DNA of 64,000 nucleotides from Ceratopteris richardii (lineage: Eukaryota; Streptophyta; Polypodiopsida; Polypodiales; Pteridaceae), in assembly GCA_020310875.1 (NCBI GenBank), contig CM035412.1:134429368-134493367 (forward strand), given 5' to 3'. The notes under the pieces were generated by a model, which saw only the letters and a program-made list of their open reading frames with translations, was not told where the DNA came from and did no database searches. This document shows, piece after piece, positions 33,440 through 45,239 of the stretch. Positions within the stretch are counted from its first letter, which is position 1, and each line of letters opens with the position of its first letter. The position numbers and the translations under genes were made by a program.

Positions 33440-34370
33440 CTTTTTGAAGGAGCAAAGGGTTGCTCACTCTTGTGCCTCTAGATTTTCTTCACTCCATGAG
33501 TGACCCTGTTTGGGATTGGTTTCTAAGTATGAGATTTGATTATCTACTTCGTCTCCTTCTTCGGTTTGTTTGCTTGTTTTCCTTTAACCATCTTTGGAAA
33601 AGAAGGGAGTTCCATTATTGCTTCTGCTATTTTCTTGATAGTTGCATCATTGTACATCATAGAACATGGGACAAGAACATCATCTTTATCTTCATGTGTA
33701 CTCTCGGAAGGATGAGAAATTTGTGCCTTTCCTGGTTTAGTGACTAGAGAACTTGCCAGCTCAATTGTGACCCATTGTTGGTTCACCCAAACTTGAAAAA
33801 AATCCACTTCTTAGGTTTAAGCTGAGCGAACGGGCATAGATCCAATCTTGACCCAAGATAAGAGGTCCTCATCTCGGCACACTAGTAGTTTAATGGCCAT
33901 TTGGACATCGTGAATGGAGATGGGAAGTTCCCACCTCACCCACGCAAGGGGTTTCCACACCTCCCAATCCTATGAGATAAGGTTCAATAGGATTCATGCT
34001 CAATTGCAGGTCTTGATAGTAAGAAAATCTAACTACACCAGTGTTTGCACCTTACTCAATCGAGGCTCTTACAATTTTCACCCTCTTGTCTTGTCCTATT
34101 CCTAAATTCACAAAAGGATGCCTATCGATTATTCGATGAGTGGTAGCACTCACAATTTGGCACGTAGACATGTGATATCTTTGTGCCTCATGAATATCTT
34201 ATGAAGGTTGATTTCTAGCCTATCTCATGAGTTTCATACATTGGATACATTCTAAAGCTTATGCCTGAGCTTCCTCTCTAATCAATCTTTCTTCCTTCTT
34301 GCACCTCTTTATTATGTTGAGTCAACTCAACATTTCTTCGATTAGTGGTTTCTTGGTATAATTTCACTTT
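33440..34370 (-). pseudogene. Element D second protease region, inverted
   Basis: On the minus strand it matches A closely: NPIEPYLIGLGGVETPCVGE is like NPIEAYLIGLGGVETPCMGE, followed by LGQDWIYA-type and ELPSFPK motifs. The catalytic triplet is destroyed: the place of ALIDSGA reads ASIE-stop-GA. The charged linker to integrase lies at ~34250-34370. Only the part from 33544 to 33807 is still open as an 87-codon frame. Confidence 0.8.
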
Positions 34371-35506
34371 GCATCCACCAATGTAACTCAGTAGTATATC
34401 ACCCTCTAAGGTGGATAGCTAGATGGCTCCACTGGTTGATATTCTATTGATTATAATGGGCCCATAGCCATGCTTTTCTAGTTTCCTAGCATGTTTCTTC
34501 AGTGTATAGTTGTATACATCCCATTAACTCCTCTTAATCGAGTTTCTCTGAGTCCTTCTAAATCTAAAATTCTAGAAAAGATCTCATGATGAGTCCATTG
34601 ATGCTCCTATTCTACCTTCAAAGTGGATATAAGGAAGTCTAAGGGCAACACCAGGTTCTGACTAAACATCATCTGAAAGGGTGTAACATTGAGCACCATT
34701 CTATAAGTCACACTGTAAGCCCAAACAACATGATGCAACTATTTGTCCCAATTAAATCCTTTATTGTTCGCCAACTTATTAAGAATAGTGCATAGGATCT
34801 TATTTGTGCTTTTCACTTCCCCGTTTTCTTGAGGATTGTATGGAGCCGACTTCTTGTGAATGACCATGAATACTTGTAACAAGTATTCAATGACTTCATT
34901 CAAGAAGTGGGTAGCACAATTAGTGATTAACTCTATTGGCAACCCATATGTCATCAAAACATTCTCAAACACAAATTTATTTGTGGTTGCTGCATCGTTC
35001 TTCTTAGTGGCTTTTACTTCTTCCCATTTGGTGAGACAATCTGTGGCAACAATAATGTATTCAACATGTGAGAACTTAGCTGGGGCATTAATAGGATGAA
35101 AAAAGTATATTCCCCACTTAGAGAATGCACATTCTCCCATCATGGGTCTCAGTGGCATCTCATCCTTGTGGTCAGATATTGAGTGTGTTGGCATTTGTTA
35201 CACCTCTTCACATAGGTTTGAGATTCCATGTGAAGGATTGGCCACCAAAGACCTGTGAATAGTATTACTTTGATCACCCTATACTCTCCAAAGTGTCCTC
35301 CTCCCACACCTTGGTGAGCAGTCTCTAAAATCTTAAGATATTCACTTTCATGGACACATAGCCTCAGATATCCATCTCTTCCATGCCTCTACAAGTTATC
35401 TACGATAAGGGTGTATTCTAAGGATTCTTGTTCTAAGCTTTGTTGCCTAGCTAATGTCATCTCTTGATGGAAAGTTTTCATCTTTAGAAAATCAACCTAA
35501 GCTACT
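34371..35506 (-). pseudogene. Element D integrase, inverted (second HHCC domain to C-terminus)
   Basis: Minus strand, reading leftward. Near 35200-35350 it has AHQGVGGGHF, LWWPILHMESQTYVKRC and the CNKCQ end of the HHCC domain. Then come WGIYFFHPI, LPIELITNCATHF (for the SDxGTHF motif) and KKSAPYNPQENGEVKST (Glu region) within an open frame at 34739-35194. The C-terminal part has TLKKHARKLEKHGYGP and RISTSGAI, almost as in A. The second catalytic Asp lies in a mutated context (ITNCATHF). Element E interrupts it at 35507. Confidence 0.85.
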
Positions 35507-35940
35507 TGTTATGAATTATGGAATGTGTTGAACAAGAACTTGTTGGAGTGGTAATTTATTAATGTATTAATGTCTTTTGGTGTTTTGATATAGTAGTTGA
35601 AGGTTTGTGAGGGCATCAAAGGCATGAAATGGCGAACATCAATAATTTGATTTATAATTTATATAGTTTGTAAATAAACCCACATAGAGGGTTCTATTGT
35701 TAGAAACAGTTAGAAAAGTAGTGGTTAGAATAAGGGTCATTGTAGATCGTAATTTTGATATTGAAAGTAAAGGGTTTCTACAAAAGTTACCAACTTTTAC
35801 TTTCATGCATGCTTTTTGAAGCCGCTCCCATGTAACCACTATTTGTACATAATAAAAAATTCTTATAAATACATGCACTCTATGGACTGTCAAAGTAGAG
35901 TGCATGGGAGGAGATTGCACCCAATACTATGTTCTATCTA
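35507..35940 (+). repeat. Element E 5' LTR (right end obscured)
   Basis: It starts TGTTATGAATTATGG and matches the right LTR up to CCCAATACTATGTTCT near 35937. After that the sequence diverges into a SINE-like segment. A TATA box (TATAAATA) is at 35864-35871. Confidence 0.8.
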
Positions 35941-35944
35941 AGGC

Positions 35945-36165
35945 ATATAACTTAAGCATAACTAAGGCATAACTAAGGCATTACTTTGGCATCATTGGTA
36001 GCCAAGGCTCCCTTGGCAACCGTTGGTAGCCATTGGCTATGTGCGAACCAATTTTAATTTATGAGTGCCAATAAGGAGTTTTATATTCACCAAGGTGGGA
36101 GGATTTGAACTCAAAACCTCACTCTCACAAGGGAAGTGCTTTACCACTACGCTATCTCTTTGTGT
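35945..36165 (-). repeat. tRNA-derived SINE-like element
   Basis: The minus strand has an A box TAGCGTAGTGG (plus coordinates 36144-36154) and a B box GAGTTCAAATCC (36101-36112) about 31 bases apart, the RNA polymerase III arrangement of a tRNA. The body has GCCTTGGCTACC and TATGCCTTAGT repeats. It lies at the distal end of the element E LTR. I see no intact acceptor stem, so this is a SINE head and not a tRNA gene. The body end at ~35945 is approximate. Confidence 0.55.
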
Positions 36166-36325
36166 TGTCACTCTAGTTATCTTTTCTTATATTTAACACA
36201 ACTTGCATCTCTTTCTTACTTTTTCAATTCCTAAGAACAACCCTTCCTTTTACATTTTAATTCACGCAATCACAAAAATTGTTTTTACATATCTAGCAAG
36301 AGGGATTTGTTCTCTACATACTCAT

Positions 36326-37255
36326 GGACCCTACGAACACCATGGAGGATTTTGGTGAATCACCTCTACCGAAGGTAACACTCAAGTAATAGCTCAAGCT
36401 CTTGTGGCACGAACTTTGAGGTGCTCAGAACAAGATTTGGCAACGTGATGAAGTACTCCAAAAGTTGCAATATGATGAAGATAACCTTACAAGGTTGGTA
36501 ACAGCTATTGTCTTTGCCCAATCGGATGGCACACATTGCTATATTGGTGTTAAAAATTACTAGTTTTATAGTTTGATGGCCGTAAGGATGGCCCTTTAGT
36601 TCTTTCATGGTTGTCACAATTTGATGATTTTTATATTGATGAAACATATGCTGAATGTGAAAAAGTCAAATTTCCCACTAACTATTTAGTAGGAAAAGCT
36701 TAGCTATGGTGGAATGTCCTACACCAGAGTACAAATCATCCAACAACGTGGAAGGCTTTCCAAGATAAAGTGAAGGATTCTTTTCTTCCTCCTCAATATC
36801 ATCTACATGTTCAATGTGCATGGACAACCTTTACATGGAAGGAGGGTGACACAGTCACTATCTACACGGAGTGGTTTTGGCAAAATTTACTATTGGTCTG
36901 AATGCTTGAAGATGTACTGGATGATAGCTTGCAACAAAAATATGAAGATGATTTGGAGGTGGGAATCCAAGCTAAGCTTCACACCCTGCGTCCTACAACT
37001 CTCAACGAGGCTATCTCTTTTGGCTATGATGTAGAGAAGGAATTCTAGTCCATAACCAAGTCGATCCGTCTACAATAACCACATCAATGACCACTTTTTG
37101 TTAAACCCAGGTTTCCTATGAAGCGTACTTTTAATGCCTCATCTTACTCTAGTTTTCCTTGTCCTCCACAATCCAATTACTCAACTCCACCTATTGCTTC
37201 ATCTCCAACCTACAAAACCACCTACCCTCCAAACTTCAGTGCCCACTCATGTTTT
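36326..37255 (+). pseudogene. Element E gag (decayed)
   Basis: The first Met reads MDPTNTMEDF. The conserved part reads WLSQFDDFYIDE, FPTNYLVGKA-stop-LWW, then HPTTWKAFQDKVKDSF and PPQYH. This is the retrotransposon Gag core typical of chromovirus-like gypsy elements. Stops and frame changes are frequent. A Pro/Ser-rich C-terminus follows (~37120-37255). Confidence 0.7.
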
Positions 37256-39302
37256 CTCACATAACAACACACATACGTAATCTAATTATAAATGTACTTA
37301 TGCATTTGATTATGCATCTACACATATCTAAGATATAAATAAATAAAGAGAGAGTTAGAGAGGAAGAAAAGAAAGTGAAGGAGAAAGAGAAAGGATGAAA
37401 GAAGAGAAAGAGAGAAGGAGGAGATTCTAAGTGAGATAAAGTGAAGAATAGAGAGAGAGAGAGAGAATGAAAAGATTAGAAAGAGATAGAAGAGTAAAGA
37501 AAGAGAAGAAAAGAAAGATTGGAAGTAAGAGAAAAAGCAAGATTAGCATACCTACATTGACTAAATTGGACATAACTCTCTCGTATGATGGCCGAATTGA
37601 ATGATTCAACTAATATAGAATGTAGAATTCAAGGGCTTTCCAATGAGTGGTGGAACCTACAATTGGATAATTAAAAACCACCTGTAGAGAGTATTTAATT
37701 CTCTCCATACTTCTTCAAAGAGGTATGCTACCCACTAACCTAGCTCCATTGTTTTGGCCCTAACTTCCTCATAGAATATCCAAATCAAGAAATTCAAATT
37801 GGTATAGGTTGTAGACTTCAAGAGCTTTATTTTGACTATTCATAGGCCATATTTTGACCATTGAAAGCCATCTTTGCACAAGTTTTTATATGGCTATTGA
37901 CTCGCAAGAAACTCTTTTTGAGTGAATTGAGTGCTTAATTATGATAACTCGGAGTTCCTACTCATATTTTGAACCATTTTGGATAGGAATGAATTTCTTT
38001 TCATACATTTGAAGTATGTTTTTTCTCTCAAATAAATTCATTTGAATACTTCTCGTATCAAAGTTTATAATTTTGCACTGTACTTTCTTTCAATGTTTTG
38101 AAACTAATATTTGAATGTGCATGAAAGTTACTTTGATATGAATTCATCTATGCATATAAGATATGATAACTTATGTTGATTCATAAAATCATGCACATGT
38201 TGTTGTTGTGTGTTTCAAGATCTTTGTGCAGGTATTGGAGTGCAAAATGACCTTGTTATGAGGGCATGTAGTGCCCAACAACACACTTTTGGAAAATTTT
38301 CTTATTTGCAAGTTTTTGGAGTAAAGAAAGTGGTTTGCCAACCACTAGGCTGATGCCTATCATTGTATCATGGTTATTATTTGTTTAGCCTTCATTTTCC
38401 TGGGGAAGTGCTACCGAAATTTTTGTAGCCATATGGTGTTATATGCCATCTGAGAACTAGAGTGATGTTGTGTTGTGAGAGAGAGGAAGTCTTATGTGTG
38501 CATAGCTAAAAGCATATAAATAGATTGAAGTAGAGAAGAGGATGCATGAGTGGATGCATGCATACATAGACGATATGATTGCTAAAAAGTTGAAATGCAT
38601 GATGCACTTTCTACCTATAGAAGATCACTTTTATGTATCACCATGATGAGTTAGAATGAGCATGAGGTATGTGTATCATAATCCATACAAGATAATGAAT
38701 GAGTTTGTTTAATCATAAGGATTAACTTGTCTCGTCATTTTTAGATTAAAAAAAAAATGATTGAGCAAAAACTTAGTGAGGTAGCAGCCTCATAGCGATT
38801 TGGATGCTACTCTTTGACAGAATGCCAAAATTTATTGAAATCTTGAGGGCAAGTAGCTCCTAGGCTTATCTTTAAGTTAACCAATTTTCAAGTAATTTGG
38901 AGACTTTTAAATAGGTGAAATGACCTCTGCACTAAAAGTGCTGCTAGTAGAGGTAGAGGCATGAAACAAGTGACATAGGCCTATTACAAAGGGCATTTCT
39001 CTTAATTGAAAGATCCAAATGGAATCATTTTTGTTGGATATGAAAGTCTTGATAGATGCACTTTGTGCGTACCCAGTGTCTATATTTTTGAAGATCATTT
39101 GATAGGTCAAAATATCTCTACACATGAAAGTGCAACCTCTGGAATTTATGAAATGACCAGAGACCGTGTCACCTAGAGGTGATTGGTTCTCTTAGCTCCT
39201 TTACTCAAATTGAGTGATTTTTATTTCTAACACTAGCTAAACACCTCCAGATGGTGTACAAAATTTCAAGATGAAATGCTTGTCCATTTAAGAGATATAA
39301 AG
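37256..39302. other. Non-coding sequence, including purine-rich tracts
   Basis: A GA-rich low-complexity run at 37340-37540 is followed by AT-rich DNA. Phrases such as ATAACTCTCTCGTATGATGG and TTGTAGACTTCAAGAGC are of a type often seen in plant LTRs and leaders. I find no ORF with family resemblance and no paired LTR. Confidence 0.4.
39298..39302. repeat. Target-site duplication TAAAG of copia element F (left copy; right copy at 45235-45239)
   Basis: TAAAG flanks both outer LTR ends exactly. Confidence 0.92.
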
Positions 39303-39777
39303 TGTTGATGTTGACGCGACAAGAAGCTTGACAAACTAAGCTGCAAAATTTTGCCATGTCACAACAAGAACTAAGCTAGAGTGATATTAGGATACCTCTG
39401 TAGCTTAGCAAACTTTCTGAACCTGAAAACTTTACAACTGTATTTAGTGAAAACCGAAAATTCACTTTACAGAAAGCTTTATTCACCTCTACATACGCAA
39501 TCTTTGGCGTCTTCTATATCACTGTCCTTAGTATGTGTATGCGCTCTTCTATCTCTTCTCTTCTCACCTATCTATTCTAGTTCTATGCTCTCTCTTATAT
39601 ACATTTTGATCCGAGATTCAAACTCGTAATTCTGGAATTTTCTACACCGTATATTACAGGCATGAATTTGTCCCTTCACTAAGGCTTGATTTTTTGAACG
39701 TTTTGTTTCTGCTTCTCTTTGTCTTTCTTCGTCTTTATGTCTGTTTGTATGTCAAATTTGTGAGTGATTCTTCAACA
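39303..39777 (-). repeat. Element F 3' LTR with internal deletion (475 bp)
   Basis: Its ends match the right LTR, but it jumps from CAGAAAGCTT directly to TATTCACCTC. The missing piece corresponds to about 44248-44936 in the other LTR. It also lacks ~10 bases present near 44161 of the right copy. Confidence 0.88.
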
Positions 39778-39879
39778 GCTGCCCCTCAGTCACTAATTTG
39801 CATTCTGTGATCTTTCATATATTTTTCTTTTCTTTTATACCTGCCATTTCTTTGAATCTGCTTGTCTTTACTCCATCCA

Positions 39880-40489
39880 AGCTCTTTGTCAGAATATTTG
39901 CTATCTAATCTTTTGTAGATGTGTATACTATTTCAATCTCTTTCTCCATTACCTTTTCCCTCAGGAAATGATATTGAATTTCTATGTGTTTTCTTCTTGC
40001 ATGAAATACTGGATTTGCTGCAAGATACAATGAGCTCATATTATCTCCATGTATGATAGGTATACCTTGATCAATACCCATGCTTTTGAACAAGGTCTGC
40101 ATCCATATCACTTCTTTAGCTGCTTCCACAAGTCCTTTATATTCTGCTTTTGTTGACGATAAAGCCACTGTGTGTTGTTTCTTTGAACACCAGCTGACAA
40201 GCTTATCTCCTAGGTATATCATATACCCATGTGTTGACCTTCTGTCATCTTGACTTCCTACCCAGTCTGAGTCACTGTATGCTCTCAGCTTTATATGTGA
40301 CGTAAAAGGATAATATAATCCTTCTTTTATAGTTCTTTTGATATATCTAAGAACTCTTTGTCCTGCAACCCAATGTTGATCTTTCGGACAATGCAAGAAC
40401 TGTGAGAGAACTCCCACTGCATAACTAAGATCAGGTCTTGTTAGTGTAGCATAAATCAAGCTTCCCACTAATGACTGATACTTCCTCAT
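39880..40489 (-). pseudogene. Element F RNase H region
   Basis: Minus-strand frame with LVGSLIYATLTRPDLSYAVG, YSDSDWVGSQDDRRST, SSTKAEYKG and HGDNMSSLYLA, the copia RNase H signatures. It is shifted by one frame relative to the RT block upstream, near 40489, and ends at the TKD region without its usual last residues. Confidence 0.85.
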
Positions 40490-42006
40490 ATCTTCAAACT
40501 TACACCATCATATTTGCTGAGTTTATGTTTTACTTCAAGCGGTGTTGAAGCATCTCTGCAATTCTCCATGTTAAACTTCTTCAGTAAGTTTAGGAGATAC
40601 CGTTCTTGTGAAACATATACACCATGATCTGTATATGTAAGTTCCATTCCAAGAAAGTATGATAACTTTCCTAGATCACTGATCTTGAACTCCTTTTCAA
40701 GCAGTCTCTTTACCTCTTTGATTCCTTCATCTGAGGTTCCTGTGATTATTATGTCATCTACATAAATACAAATGTAGATCATACCTTCATCTGTTCTCTT
40801 AATGAGTAGACTTGCATCTGCCTTCGAACTTTGGTATCCAAGGTCATTGAGATACTTCACAAGTCTGTAATTCCAAGCTCTTGGAGCTTGCTTCAATCCA
40901 TAGAGAGCTCTTCTTAATCTGCAAACATGATTTGGGTAACTGGAACTTACAAATCCTTCAGGTTGTTCCATGTAGACTTCATCTGATATATATCCATTCA
41001 AAAATGCATTCTTTATATCCAGCTGACTTAGCTTCCATCCTTTTGATGCTGCTATAGCAATCAATGTCCTTATGGTTGACATCTTTGCCACCGGACTAAA
41101 CCTCTCATCATAATCTATGCCATGCGTCTGAGCATAGCCTTTGACTACCAGTCTAGCTTTGTATCTGGCTATCCTTCCATCTGCAAGTTTCTTAATTTTG
41201 TAAACCCATTTATTTCCAATCACTTTCTTACCATTTGGTTTTGGAAAAAGTTCCCAAGTCTTGTTCTCTTCCAGTGCATTGAACTCCTCCTTCATTGCTT
41301 CTTCCCATTGTTTCTTACCTTTTGCTTCACTGTAATTCTGAGGTTCTTCATCTTCCTTTACTAAGTAAGCATAGTTTTTCAGAGTCAAATAAGAAGTGTC
41401 ATAGGAATACCTTGTTGGTTGTTTCCTTACTCTGTTTGACCTTCTTAGCTCATATTCTTCATGTGTATCTGAATTCACATCTTCATCAAATCTTGGTTCA
41501 TCTTCGTTTCTTATACCTGATCCAATCCTGGACGTACTTGCCTGCATATGATCTTCATCTTCATTCACCTGCATATGTGATTTTCCTTTTTCTTTTCTTC
41601 TTATCTCTTCTTCAAGTGTTTCAACACTATGCTCTTTATTTGTATACCAGCTCTTTCCTTCATCAAATGTCACATCTCTGGAAACAATAAATTGTTTGGT
41701 TAAAGGACTCCATAACCTATAACCCATCTGCTTTTCATCATATCCGATGAACACGTATTTTTCAGCTTTTGGTTCAAGCTTATGTCTCATTTGTGACGGT
41801 ACATAAGCATAAGCAACTGATCCAAACACTTTACAATGATCAAGTGTTGGTTTCTTGCCTCACCAAGCTTCATAAGGGGTCATCCCATTTAAAGCTATAC
41901 ATGGTAATCTATTTACCAGATATGTAGCTGTATTTACAGCCTCAGCCCAAAGATAATTTGGACAATTCTTGTCCTTTAGCATTGCTCTTGCAAACTAAAC
42001 TAGAGT
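40486..42006 (-). pseudogene. Element F integrase C-terminus and reverse transcriptase
   Basis: From 41829 leftward this is one open frame: VFGSVAYAYVPSQ and CVFIGY-like motifs end the integrase, an acidic spacer follows, then RT with [47 protein letters not shown] and YVDDIIITG. The stretch 41830-42006 keeps the same frame but contains three stops (after ERRN, after TLV, and before GKKPTLD). Confidence 0.88.
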
Positions 42007-43830
42007 TCAGTTTCTTCTTTCTGCTACTCCATTTTGTTGCGGTGTATACCTACAAGTTATTTCTCTTTTGATACCTGCATTCCACAGATAATCATTGAAT
42101 GCTCGAGAAAAATATTCTCCTCCTCCATCAGACCTTAGTCTTTTGAGTTTTTGTCCTATAATTCTTTCAGCATATGCATGAAAATGCCTGAAAGCTTCAA
42201 ATACTTCTAACTTCTCTTTCAAAACATAAAGAGTTATCCATCTTGTTGCATCATCAATAAATAGAACATAATACCTTGAGCCACTGATAGATCCTTCTTT
42301 TGTTGGTCCCCATACATCTGTATGTATGAGCTCTAACACACCATCGTGTTTATACCCTTTCTTCTGAAATGGTAACATGTGGGCTTTTCCCATTTGACAG
42401 GCTTCGCACTTGTGAATCATATGTTGATTCTTCATATTTGGTAATCCTCTCACGGATTGTTTCTCCACCATAGTTTTGATTCCTGTTTCATTAAAATGTC
42501 CTAGCCTCTTATGCAAGAGGTCTAACTCTGGGAATACCTCATCACCATGTGTGATCAAGGCTTGACCAACATTCCCTTGTACTTTAAGAGTAAAAAGTCT
42601 ACCTTCCTTTTTACCATGGACAATCTGATTGTATCCATTCTCTGGATCTTCAACAAATACTCCTTCATTTGTAAACCTGACTTGAAAACCTTTTTCTACT
42701 ATCTGACCCACGCTGATCAGATTCCTTGGGATTGTTGGAACATACAAAACATTTGTTAGTAGGTCAGCTCCATTCTTACACTTTACTTTTCCAATTGACC
42801 TTACATTATGTTTTGTGTTATCACCTGTTTGTACTGTATGATTTGAAATACCTCCTTCAAGTTCTGATAACAATTATATATTTCCTGAGAAACGATTTGA
42901 ACAACGAGAGTCAATATAGAATACCTTGAGTTCTTCGTTTTCTGTCACACTTATCGAGTTCATCATCAACGTCGTATGATCATCATTCTGTGTATCATTC
43001 GCATAGTTGTAGTAGGTAGTGTTGTGAGACTGATTTTGTCCCCAACTTCTTGCTCCACCTCTACCATATCCGCCTCTTTGGCTTTCTATTCCTCTTTTTC
43101 TGACGTTGCCTCTTCCTCTTGCATAATTTGCTTGAGCAGTCACTTCTTCTTCATCTTTTTCTTTACCTTTATCACCTTTCTTCTTATTCTTTGCATACAT
43201 AGCAGAACTATGTCCTTTATCTCCGTCTGTCTTGAAATCTTTCTCAAATGCTAACATTAGTCCAAGCAACTGATTTAAATCTGGTACAAAATGATTTAGA
43301 GAAAGTTCAGTTGAGAGTACGAAAGGTTTCCACCTTTCATCTCCTCTCAAACGTGCAAGCACTTGTGCTATTAACCTGTGGTCTTTGATATCTTCATTAA
43401 TCGATCCAAGACTATCCTCCAAGTCTTTCATCTTAGTGACATAATCACTAATGCTTTGACTTTTCTTTTTCTTGAATGTTGTAAACTTTGACCATAAGCT
43501 AGCCTTCCTAGCTTTCGTTGTATTTTGGAAATGATCTTCCAAAGAACTCCATATATCTTTTGCTTTCTCCAGACCTCTAATATGCGGTAGTAGATGATCT
43601 GTAACGGTATTGTAGATATAAGCTCTTGCCGTTGCATCTGTCTTCTGCCACAGCTTCAAGGCTTCTAACTCTTCTTTCTTTGGTTGAATTTCATCTTCGA
43701 AAATCGGCTTCTTTTCTTTTCCTGTCACATATATCATTAAGTCCTTACTCATAAGTAAGGCTTCCATGCGCATTACCCATGCGGGATAATTATCTCTATC
43801 CAATTTGTCAATAGAGATATGATCTGCCAT
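42007..43830 (-). pseudogene. Element F gag, protease and integrase core
   Basis: Gag starts MADHISIDKLDRDNYPAW and runs about 300 codons with a Lys-rich then Gly/Arg-rich C-terminus. I see no CCHC zinc knuckle. The protease motif reads DSRCSNRFSG, so the catalytic DSG is altered to DSR, and a stop follows at 42874-42876. Integrase continues in the same frame: LLHKRLGHF, CEACQMGKAH, HTDVWGPT, LRSDGGGEYF and PQQNGVAERRN. Confidence 0.88.
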
Positions 43831-44046
43831 AATCTTCTTGTTTCTGTTACTTTCGGTGAGTGTAATTGTTAAAAGGTTCTACCTTTTACAAACCTTTACC
43901 CTTGAGAATTACTTTGGAACGTTTCTTGACGCCGTTTGTTGTTGATCATCCTAGCTTTCACCCTTCTTGTGAAAGTTCTTTGAATTCTCTTGTATCTTTG
44001 CTTCCGTTTACTTTTTGATAACCTTTCTGCACTTCAGAATCTTTTT

Positions 44047-44058
44047 GCTCTGATACCA
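44047..44058 (-). other. Primer-binding site of element F
   Basis: The plus strand GCTCTGATACCA is TGGTATCAGAGC on the element strand, two bases from the LTR (44061). Initiator-Met type. Confidence 0.9.
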
Positions 44059-44060
44059 CT

Positions 44061-45234
44061 TGTTGATGTTGACACGAGAAGAAGCTTGAAAAACTAAGCT
44101 GCGGAATTTTGTCGTTTCACAACAAGAACTAAGCTAGAGTGATATTAGAATACCTCTATAACCATCAGTAGCTTAGCAAACTTTCTGAACCTGAAAACTT
44201 TACAACTATATTTAGTGAAAACCAAGAATTCACTTTACAGAAAGCTTCACGTCTCCTTCAAGCTTCAATTTTGAACTGATTTACTTCAAACTTTACACTA
44301 CTGTGTTTGGTTACAGTTAAATAATCTTTCCATCACTTAACTGTGCCAAAACTGTGTTTTGAATTCACCAAAATATCACTAGAACTTCACCGGACTTATC
44401 GTAATCTTATCGAAATCAACTGCAAATCTGTTTGTGATTACTTCAAATGTTTGTAAATGAAGTAAGGAAGTAATATCTAAGCTTCCTTTGCTGAATGAAC
44501 TCTATCTGAAGTTTAAGAAAAAACTTCACCAGTTTTGGATGCCTTTTACGGTCAGACTTTGTACTGTGTACATGTCTCGTTTCACAAAACTCTTTTGATC
44601 AGTTTGTAGTTCAGACTCCTAGCTTCAAGATGAGCTATCACTCATGAAAATCTTTACACTATGTTGTGAGATCTAACTTACAGAAGTACCGCAAAAATGT
44701 TTACTAAGAAAACTCTAACTATTAACTAACTTTCATAGTAACATGAAATCACTCAGATTTCTTTTCATACAAAGAATGCGCTCAACTTCCACATGAACAT
44801 GTGTTTTCTATTAGAGAAGATGTGTACAAAATATAGCTTGGCCTCACTTTGATCATAGCTATGGAAAACTCTCTTACTCTGAGCAGTTATTTCTTACCAT
44901 CTCTCTCAGATGAATACCCGACAATTCAGGTTCTATTATTCACCTCTACATACGCAATCTTTGGCGTCTTCTATATCACTATCCTCAGTATCTGTATGTG
45001 CTCTTCTATCTCTTCTCTTCTCACCTATCTATTCCAATTCTATGCTCTCTCTTATATACATTTTGATCCGAGATTCAAACTCGTAATTCTAGAAGTTTCT
45101 ACACCGTATATTACAGGCGTGAATTTTTCCCTTCACTAAGGCTTGATTTTTTGAGCGTTTTGTTTCTGCGTCTCTTTGTCTTTCTTCGTCTTTATGTCTG
45201 TCTGTATGTCAAATTTGTGAGTGATTCTTCAACA
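44061..45234 (-). repeat. Element F 5' LTR (1174 bp)
   Basis: It runs from TGTTGATGTTGACACG to TGATTCTTCAACA on the plus strand and is the full-length LTR of the pair. Confidence 0.9.
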
Positions 45235-45239
45235 TAAAG

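Larger units (their letters stand above)
39303..45234 (-). mobile_element. Element F: Ty1/copia retrotransposon on the minus strand
   Basis: Bounded by TAAAG duplications. The LTRs are unequal: 1174 bp on the right (its 5' LTR) and 475 bp on the left (its 3' LTR), which lacks an internal ~690-bp piece. Over the shared part I count roughly 25 substitutions (~5%). Primer site, polypurine tract (complement of CTGCCCCTC next to the left LTR) and gag-pol are all present. It is inactivated by in-frame stops and a frameshift. Confidence 0.9.

Noticed and set aside
36080..36165. Functional tRNA gene
   Set aside because: A and B boxes are present, but no acceptor stem pairing or plausible anticodon arm could be drawn. 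A SINE head fits better.
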